Shown: piece after piece, positions 57,975 to 64,000 of the stretch
Layout: every line of letters begins with the position of its first letter
Position numbering within the stretch: the stretch's first letter is position 1
The notes under the pieces: generated by a model
Told to the model about the DNA's origin: nothing
Database searches by the model: none
The model's input: the letters and a program-made list of their open reading frames with translations, nothing else
Assembly (NCBI GenBank): GCA_015061285.1
Contig: SUWW01000011.1
Location: 31,023 to 95,022 of the forward strand
Direction of reading: 5' to 3'
Length of the DNA: 64,000 nucleotides
Source: Bacteroidales bacterium
GTDB taxonomy: Bacteria; Bacteroidota; Bacteroidia; Bacteroidales; Marinilabiliaceae
Translations under genes and position numbers: made by a program

Positions 57975-58013
57975 AAAAGCGTGACGACATAACACTCTTG
58001 TCAGCACGCTTTT
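57975..58013 (-). terminator. terminator after the nucleoside kinase gene
   Basis: Arms AAAAGCGTG (57975-57983) and CACGCTTTT (58005-58013). On the minus strand the hairpin is followed by a run of T. It lies about 78 bases beyond the kinase stop and upstream of trxB. Confidence 0.75.
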
Positions 58014-58090
58014 CTTTGTAAGTATATACATCATACCAATATTCAAAACATAGGATAATGGTATATGCACATTGAAACTGAGGATACGGA

Positions 58091-59761
58091 TTAATCGTAA
58101 GTAAAAGAACTTCCTCCCAAGAATTCACGAAGTATCGATGTTGGTGGGATTGAGCGCGGCTCCATTGGTTTTATGTAGCTAAGGAATTTTAGCAGTCGGC
58201 GAGCTTCGGAATATACAGCCGAATTGGGAGCTACCTCAAGTAGAATTGGTTCTGCTTGAGATTTGAGCACCGAAAGTTCGTAGAACAAAGCCGAATTGAA
58301 CATCACATCAGCTTCTTCTTGGTTTGGATAGATGTATTTATCCTCACCACGACGCACGCTTGCCCAACGCATTAGAGTGTCTTCAGCCGAATAGCCACGA
58401 TATTTATAGTCACGCACTATGCGGCGTATTAGGCGATTGTCGGTGGTATTGATGCGCGAAAGATTGTCGAAGTTGATGCTGGCGAGCGGTGCAACGTAGA
58501 TACGGAACTTAGCTTCGACTGGCACTTGCGCACTGAGTTGGGGCGTAAGTCCGTGGGTACCTTCAATCACAAGCATATCGTTGGCATTGAGGCGCAAACG
58601 CTCGCCATCGAAATAGCGTTGCCCTTTTTCGAAGCTAAACTTAGGAATCTCTATTTTCTCACCATTCATAAGTTGCAACACTTGTTGGTTGAAGAATTTA
58701 GTATCAACAGCATCGATAGTTTCGAAATCGTAGTCGCCATTTTCGTCGCGCGGGGTCTCGTCTCGATTTACGAAATAGTTGTCTATCGAGAGCGTCACAG
58801 GACGGATGCCGTTTACCATCATTTGCACACCAAGGCGCTTGCTAAATGTGGTCTTACCACTCGACGAAGGACCAGCAATAAGTACAAGTTTAATTTTATC
58901 TCGACGAGCAGCAATCATATCAGCAATATCAGCGAGTTTCTTTTCGTGCAAGGCCTCTGCTATTTGCACCACACTTTCGCTATGTCCGCAATCGATTTGG
59001 TGATTCAAATCGGCCACATGGCGAACATCCATAAGTTGCTGCCATTTATCGAACTCACGGAATGTGGCAAACATCTTATCTTGGCGAATCATTTTTGCAA
59101 CTTGCTCTGGTTCTGTCGATTGCGGGAGTTGAAGCAATAAGCCATTGTAGAAAGGCTTCAAATCGAACACATCGACAATCTTAGTGTTGGGTACTAGTTC
59201 GCCATACAAAACAGCCGAATATTCACCAAGATGATGAACTGTGGTATATATTTCGCGATGCTGACGGAGCAAATTTGCCGTAGCAACAAGGTGAGTATCA
59301 AGCAGTTGAAGCACTGTTTCGGTTTCAGCTTCTTCGCGAACAATGGGGTGCGCTTCATAGACAATACGCTCCATCTGGTCTTTGATGTTGGCAACTTCGT
59401 TGAGTTTCAACTCTACACTATCGCCTCGATGCACCTCACAATACAGACCTCTCGAAACAGAGTGCATCACCGAGAGTGTTGCATCGGGCATCAAACGGCG
59501 CACGGCCACATAGAGTATAAAGATTAGCGAACGAGTGTAGATACGCATTCCTTCGACGTGCGTAATATCAAAAAATGTGATTCGCTTCGGTTGATAGACG
59601 CGATAATTGAGCCCGATGTATTTATTATTCACAACAGCACCGAGCATTGTGTATTTCAATTTTATATCTAAATATTCTGCTATTTCACTAAGGGTCAAGC
59701 CTATAGGCACTTCAACAGATTTTCCAATGTTTGTACAATTGATTCTAATTTGATTATTCAT
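58091..59761 (-). CDS. nucleoside kinase with TGS and ThrRS-like domains (uridine kinase family)
   Basis: A 556-residue fusion. Residues about 1-65 are a TGS-type ubiquitin-like domain, and about 70-215 a threonyl/alanyl-tRNA synthetase second-additional-domain-like region. From about 290 there is a P-loop kinase of the uridine kinase/phosphoribulokinase family with GPSSSGKTTFSKRL (Lys303), SIDNYFVNRDETP and EGTHGLTP. Such fusions are common in Bacteroidetes and are taken to phosphorylate uridine or cytidine; the role of the N-terminal part is not known. ATG 59761 is preferred, as the 18 residues upstream do not fit the TGS fold. Confidence 0.9.
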   Translation of the reverse strand: MNNQIRINCTNIGKSVEVPIGLTLSEIAEYLDIKLKYTMLGAVVNNKYIGLNYRVYQPKRITFFDITHVEGMRIYTRSLIFILYVAVRRLMPDATLSVMHSVSRGLYCEVHRGDSVELKLNEVANIKDQMERIVYEAHPIVREEAETETVLQLLDTHLVATANLLRQHREIYTTVHHLGEYSAVLYGELVPNTKIVDVFDLKPFYNGLLLQLPQSTEPEQVAKMIRQDKMFATFREFDKWQQLMDVRHVADLNHQIDCGHSESVVQIAEALHEKKLADIADMIAARRDKIKLVLIAGPSSSGKTTFSKRLGVQMMVNGIRPVTLSIDNYFVNRDETPRDENGDYDFETIDAVDTKFFNQQVLQLMNGEKIEIPKFSFEKGQRYFDGERLRLNANDMLVIEGTHGLTPQLSAQVPVEAKFRIYVAPLASINFDNLSRINTTDNRLIRRIVRDYKYRGYSAEDTLMRWASVRRGEDKYIYPNQEEADVMFNSALFYELSVLKSQAEPILLEVAPNSAVYSEARRLLKFLSYIKPMEPRSIPPTSILREFLGGSSFTYD

Positions 59762-59873
59762 GTGTATGATGTTTATTGTTTCTACAATGTTAATGCGAAT
59801 AAATATAAATGCCAATCAGCGACCATAACTATTCACTGTAAAGCACGAAATATTTTGAGCGCCCATAGGCAAT

Positions 59874-62800
59874 CTACTCAGTTTTGGCAGAAGCATACTG
59901 CTTTGGCGACATACCATATACAGCTGAAAAGCACTTTGCAAAATAGCTACTGTTCGTATATCCAACGAGATACATAACCTCGCTAACGCAGAAAGAACCT
60001 TGAGCAAGAAGCATCGCCGCTTTTTTCATACGCACCTCGTTAAGATATTCTATCGGAGTGCGGCCTGTAAGCGCTTTCATGCGTCTATAGAGTTGTTTAG
60101 GGCTCATCTTCATCTTCACAGCAAGCGCATTCACGTTGAAATCGGCATCAGAGAGGTTCTTTTCGATATTTTCTTGCAAAGATTTTACAAATCGCTCATC
60201 TTCCGATGTTTCCATAGGCATACTTGATTTAAGTATACTATCGATATGGGCCTTTTCTTCAATAGCTTTACGCGAAGAGAGCAATTGTTCAATACGTAGT
60301 ATAAGTTGCTCAACATCAAACGGTTTTGCCACAAAAGCATTAGCATTCAACGAGAGGCTTATCTTCTCAGTAGAAGAATCGTCTTTTGCTGTTAGCATAA
60401 TGATTGGTATTTCGGCAGTCTGCTTATTAGCACGAATGTGGCGAGTCATCTCTATGCCGTCCATCACTGGCATCATAATATCAGCGACTATAATATCTGG
60501 CAAATACTTCAAAGCGAGGTCAAGCCCAGCTTTACCATTATGAGCCACATAACATGTATAATTATTTGAAAGCTCATTTTCAAGGAATTCAGCAATTTGT
60601 CGATTGTCGTCAACTATTAGAATGGTAGCCGACGAATGCACATCGGCACTCTTTTCATTGTCGCGCTGCGGAGCTTTAGCTATAGGCAATTTCACTTCGA
60701 ATTTCGAGCCATTTTGTCCGTCACTATAAGCCAATACAGAACCGCCAAATTTCTCAACAAACTGCTTTACCAAGTATAGTCCAATGCCCGTACTTTCGGC
60801 ACCTTTGGTTGTTCGGGCAGGGCAATAGTAGCGTTGAAAAATCTTCGACAAATCGGCTTCGGCAATACCTATTCCAGTATCAGACACATCGATTGTCACA
60901 TATTTATTATCGGCTGATATATAAACATTTATCTTTCCTTGAGGAGTATACTTACAAGCATTGGCAATGAGATTGTTCAACACCGACTCCATTTTGACAA
61001 CATCTACATATACAAAAGCCTCGTCAACATTGGATTCAAAAGAGAGTGTAAGTAGTTTATTATCAACTATTTCTTTATGTACATTAAGAATGCTCTCGGC
61101 AAACTCAACAATCTCAACGTATGAAAAATTATAATCGTTAGCAATGTCGCTATCGACTCGTGCAAAATTGAGCGCACGCGTAATCATCTTATTAAGACTC
61201 AGCGCATTACTTAGAACTCTTTGCAAATCGCGACGCAGAGCTATATTGTCGACACGTTTCACTATTCGGTCGAGTGGACCAATGATTAAGCTCATTGGCG
61301 TCTTGAATTCGTGCGAAACGTTTGTAAAAAAATCAATCTTCATTTGCGTCTGTTCCAGCGTTTTACGCCTTTCGATTTGTTCAATTCGTAAGCGACTTCG
61401 CACATTATAGAAATTAAGAATCAAACGTATCAGCAACGCAAAAACAATAATATAAATTATGTATGCCCAAATAGTTAGATAAAATGGGGGCAAAATATTT
61501 ATAACAAGCTCATTATCCGATACATACGACATATCTGGCAGCATTTTGCCAACTTTCATTACATATCTACCATAATGCAGATTCTGATACTGTACCCTAT
61601 TCTCTCCTATCGGCAACGTATGCCATTCATTATCAAAGCCTTGCAACATATATGCATATACCTTCGATGATGAATAGTCGTAATCGGCCAAGTCAAAAAT
61701 TAGATTGTTTTCTTTGCTCGACAATTCTACCTCGCTGACATACCGCACAACAGAACTTTCGGCATAGGCTAAATCGTTGACATACAACGCACTTATACAT
61801 GTTGAGCGCTCATCTGTATTACTCAAAAACTGATTAGGGTCAATCATTGAAATACCATCGTTTGCACCTAAATAGAGCAACGAATCGGTATTCGAGTAGC
61901 ACATCGATGTATATCTTTGCTGCGAGACTACGTAATGCTTAACATTCTCATTATCAGCACACCACAAAGCGTCAGTAGCAGAAATCCAAATTTTGCCATC
62001 AACTTCGCACATATCGAGTATTTCGGAATGTGCAGCTAAGTTTAGCGTACGTATTTCGGTAGTGTTGTCGTAGATATGTATGACATTCTCGCAAGCCACC
62101 CAAATTTGCCCTCGAGAAGTCGACAATATTTTTGAGGCACTTCTATCCTCACATAATGGCATAATGCGCTGAGTATGTTTATCATAGCACCACACACCAT
62201 AGCGATGCACAAGCATAAACACATACTTATCATTGGTAGCAAATTGTTCAATGTAATCGCTCGGCAAATTGCTGTCTACTTGTGAAATAGATCTTATAGC
62301 AACAACATCATGCTGCAATTCGGCAAATTGCTTTTTTTCAGCTATCAGCACACCACCTTGGCATGTTGCTATCCACAAATGACCAGCGCCATCGTAGAAA
62401 ATATCGTATGCCCAATTAGCATTATGAACGCCCTGATTATCAACAACATTATAGTTCAAAAACGTAGAACTCTTCTCGTCGTAACGATTCACACCGCCAT
62501 CGGTAGCAAGCCAAATTGTGCCTTCGCAATCTTCATAAATCTTACGTATCCTATTGTGCGACAAATTATTAACACGGCTACCTAAACGAAACCAACGCGA
62601 ATCTCCATTGCTCTCAAGCATAATTAACCCATTCGTTCCACCAAACCATTTTCGACCTCTACTATCAATATGCATGGTGGTAATGGTATTACCTATGCTC
62701 TCACCAGTCAGCGAAGCAAGCCCAACAAAATTGTTGCGTGCCGCACAAAACGAGATGCCGCAATCGGTTCCAATCCATTCATTTCCTTCGGCATCTACAT

Positions 62801-63671
62801 ATATAGTCCACACATTATTACCTATGAGCGACGACTCTTCAATAGAACTATGTACGAAGTGGTGCTCTTCGCCTTCCGAATCGCTTATAAATAGCCCATT
62901 ATCAGTGCAAATGAGCAAATTGCTATCACTATTAAACGATAGATATTTTATAGAATTTCCTTGAGCTATTGTTTCGGGCGTAAAACGCTTATTTTCAAAT
63001 GAATAGGAATAGAGCGTATTTTCAGTACCGACCCAGAGTCGTCGAGCAACAGAGTCGACAAGAAGCGAATTAACAAAATTGTTCATGCGACTACCCTGCG
63101 GCAATTCAAGTTTTTCGACTCTATTTGTAGCTACGTCGTACGTACAAAGCCCATCATACGTACCTATAAAAAACTGATTTTCAGAATATTGCGCAATAGA
63201 ATAAATTGTTTCATTGGGTAGAATAGCACTCGTATTATTGTTCAATTTTCGAGTAGTAAACCGCTCAAAATCAAACATATATAAGCCATTTCCAGCTCCA
63301 ACAAGAAGCGAATCGCCGAGCGAAACAAAAGCTCTCACAGCCTTTACATCGCTCGAAATGGTTTTGGACGTACCATCGCGCACAGAAAATATAGATATGC
63401 CATCTTCGGTGCCAAGAAAAATTGTATCACTACGTATATATGCTGTATATATCTGATAGTCAGTGTATAGACATCTGTGTGAAGTAAATCCATCATAACT
63501 ATAAAGGCCACGAGATGTACCAAACCAAGTTTGTCCGTAACTATCTACTACAAAGCAATTTACCTGTTCCTGAGGATTATTAAATATATTATTGATAAAG
63601 TGCTTTACGCCACCCGCCCAAACTTGAGGAGTGCAAAACAATATGCTTATTATCAATAATATACACTTCAC
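59874..63671 (-). CDS. hybrid two-component system regulator (sensor kinase + receiver + AraC)
   Basis: A 1265-residue one-protein signalling system. Signal peptide 1-19; a periplasmic two-bladed beta-propeller sensor of Reg_prop repeats (about 30-640, recurring WIGTDxGI and WLATDGGVNRYD patterns); a Y_Y_Y domain (about 655-730); a membrane helix (about 738-760); HisKA with His787 (VSHEFKTPMS); HATPase (DTGIGIA, GIGLYLV); a receiver with Asp1064 (VADIMMPVMDG); and a C-terminal AraC HTH (about 1165-1262). Such regulators normally sense oligosaccharides and switch an adjacent utilisation locus, but none is adjacent here. It starts at GTG 63671, overlapping the recN stop. Confidence 0.95.
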   Translation of the reverse strand: MKCILLIISILFCTPQVWAGGVKHFINNIFNNPQEQVNCFVVDSYGQTWFGTSRGLYSYDGFTSHRCLYTDYQIYTAYIRSDTIFLGTEDGISIFSVRDGTSKTISSDVKAVRAFVSLGDSLLVGAGNGLYMFDFERFTTRKLNNNTSAILPNETIYSIAQYSENQFFIGTYDGLCTYDVATNRVEKLELPQGSRMNNFVNSLLVDSVARRLWVGTENTLYSYSFENKRFTPETIAQGNSIKYLSFNSDSNLLICTDNGLFISDSEGEEHHFVHSSIEESSLIGNNVWTIYVDAEGNEWIGTDCGISFCAARNNFVGLASLTGESIGNTITTMHIDSRGRKWFGGTNGLIMLESNGDSRWFRLGSRVNNLSHNRIRKIYEDCEGTIWLATDGGVNRYDEKSSTFLNYNVVDNQGVHNANWAYDIFYDGAGHLWIATCQGGVLIAEKKQFAELQHDVVAIRSISQVDSNLPSDYIEQFATNDKYVFMLVHRYGVWCYDKHTQRIMPLCEDRSASKILSTSRGQIWVACENVIHIYDNTTEIRTLNLAAHSEILDMCEVDGKIWISATDALWCADNENVKHYVVSQQRYTSMCYSNTDSLLYLGANDGISMIDPNQFLSNTDERSTCISALYVNDLAYAESSVVRYVSEVELSSKENNLIFDLADYDYSSSKVYAYMLQGFDNEWHTLPIGENRVQYQNLHYGRYVMKVGKMLPDMSYVSDNELVINILPPFYLTIWAYIIYIIVFALLIRLILNFYNVRSRLRIEQIERRKTLEQTQMKIDFFTNVSHEFKTPMSLIIGPLDRIVKRVDNIALRRDLQRVLSNALSLNKMITRALNFARVDSDIANDYNFSYVEIVEFAESILNVHKEIVDNKLLTLSFESNVDEAFVYVDVVKMESVLNNLIANACKYTPQGKINVYISADNKYVTIDVSDTGIGIAEADLSKIFQRYYCPARTTKGAESTGIGLYLVKQFVEKFGGSVLAYSDGQNGSKFEVKLPIAKAPQRDNEKSADVHSSATILIVDDNRQIAEFLENELSNNYTCYVAHNGKAGLDLALKYLPDIIVADIMMPVMDGIEMTRHIRANKQTAEIPIIMLTAKDDSSTEKISLSLNANAFVAKPFDVEQLILRIEQLLSSRKAIEEKAHIDSILKSSMPMETSEDERFVKSLQENIEKNLSDADFNVNALAVKMKMSPKQLYRRMKALTGRTPIEYLNEVRMKKAAMLLAQGSFCVSEVMYLVGYTNSSYFAKCFSAVYGMSPKQYASAKTE

Positions 63672-64000
63672 TTATTGCTATCAATTAATTCCTGAGCATT
63701 CTGCAAAGCAGCAGCACTTACCACTGAGCCACTGAGCATCTTTGCAATTTCTTGCAGGCGCTCATCTGGCGAAAGTCTAACAATATTAGAAACAGTGCGT
63801 TCGTTATTGTCAAGTTTGAAGACACGATAATGGCATTTCCCCTTTGCAGCCACTTGCGGCAGATGCGTGATAGCTATAACTTGCATATGTTCAGCCATTT
63901 CGTTCATTATGCGTCCCATCTTATCAGCCACTTCGCCCGACACACCAGTGTCGATTTCGTCGAAAATTATAGTTGGCAAGCCAATAGTTTTTGAAAGCAT
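63668..64000 (-). CDS. recN: DNA repair protein RecN, C-terminal part (runs off the window)
   Basis: The last about 110 residues of RecN, an SMC-like ATPase of double-strand break repair. The Walker B/D-loop TIIFDEIDTGVSGEVADKMG, the H-motif VIAITHLPQVAAKGKCHY and the typical tail ERLQEIAKMLSG are present. The 5' part lies beyond position 64000, so the apparent Met at the edge is internal. Its TGA overlaps the GTG start of the regulator (GTGA), implying translational coupling. Confidence 0.95.
   Translation of the reverse strand: MLSKTIGLPTIIFDEIDTGVSGEVADKMGRIMNEMAEHMQVIAITHLPQVAAKGKCHYRVFKLDNNERTVSNIVRLSPDERLQEIAKMLSGSVVSAAALQNAQELIDSNK

Overview
The window reads as chromosomal DNA of a Bacteroidales bacterium, probably Prevotellaceae or a close relative. 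Supporting points are candidate Bacteroidetes-type promoters (TTTG/TTG, about 20 bp, TAnnTTTG), starts that mostly lack a Shine-Dalgarno sequence, lipoproteins with short SxxC-type lipoboxes, TonB-dependent receptors, a hybrid two-component regulator, RNase Y with RNase G, a 28-residue mS38-like ribosomal protein, and a secreted protein with a Bacteroidales-type C-terminal tail. The genus is not certain. No prophage, transposase, CRISPR array or restriction system was recognised.

Layout. 1-180: two identical tRNA-Asp genes with their promoter behind them. 0.6-8.1 kb: a flippase, then pheT, pyrG and yidC. 8.2-10.8 kb: two drug-type exporters separated by an (AAAATTG)11 tract. 11-12.2 kb: a membrane protein with a DUF4253 end. 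12.3-20.2 kb (minus): an exo-glycosidase set GH31, GH2, a tiny DUF4250 gene and GH3, which looks like side-chain trimming of xyloglucan-like oligosaccharides. A HAD phosphatase and a sodium:solute symporter diverge from it (20.4-22.4 kb). 22.4-35 kb: transport and envelope genes (two TonB receptors, an MFS carrier, a BASS carrier), nadA, a cyclophilin and a lipid-anchored SurA-N/thioredoxin fusion. This segment is saturated with intergenic repeats: a modular palindromic element in short (about 63 bp) and long (about 116 bp) forms, and a 42-bp tandem array. 35-41 kb: DUF4249 lipoprotein, clpB and three small exported proteins. 41-52.4 kb: pepD and a nucleoside phosphorylase; a coiled-coil protein, zapA, a candidate 6S RNA and rny; then rng, the mS38-like gene, HU, uvrA and pdxA. 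52.5-57 kb: a second 42-bp array, small palindromes and a 930-residue secreted protein whose base usage looks foreign over most of its length. 57-64 kb: trxB, a TGS-domain nucleoside kinase, and a hybrid sensor/AraC regulator translationally coupled to recN, which runs off the window.

How the parts work together. Most of the window is core housekeeping: translation (pheT, tRNA-Asp, mS38-like), nucleotide supply (pyrG, nucleoside kinase, phosphorylase), RNA turnover (rny, rng, 6S), repair (uvrA, recN), protein quality control (clpB, yidC, cyclophilin, trxB) and cofactors (nadA, pdxA). The accessory parts are the glycosidase set, the TonB/lipoprotein region and the large secreted protein. The most unexplained material is non-coding: the palindromic element family and the two unrelated 42-bp arrays.
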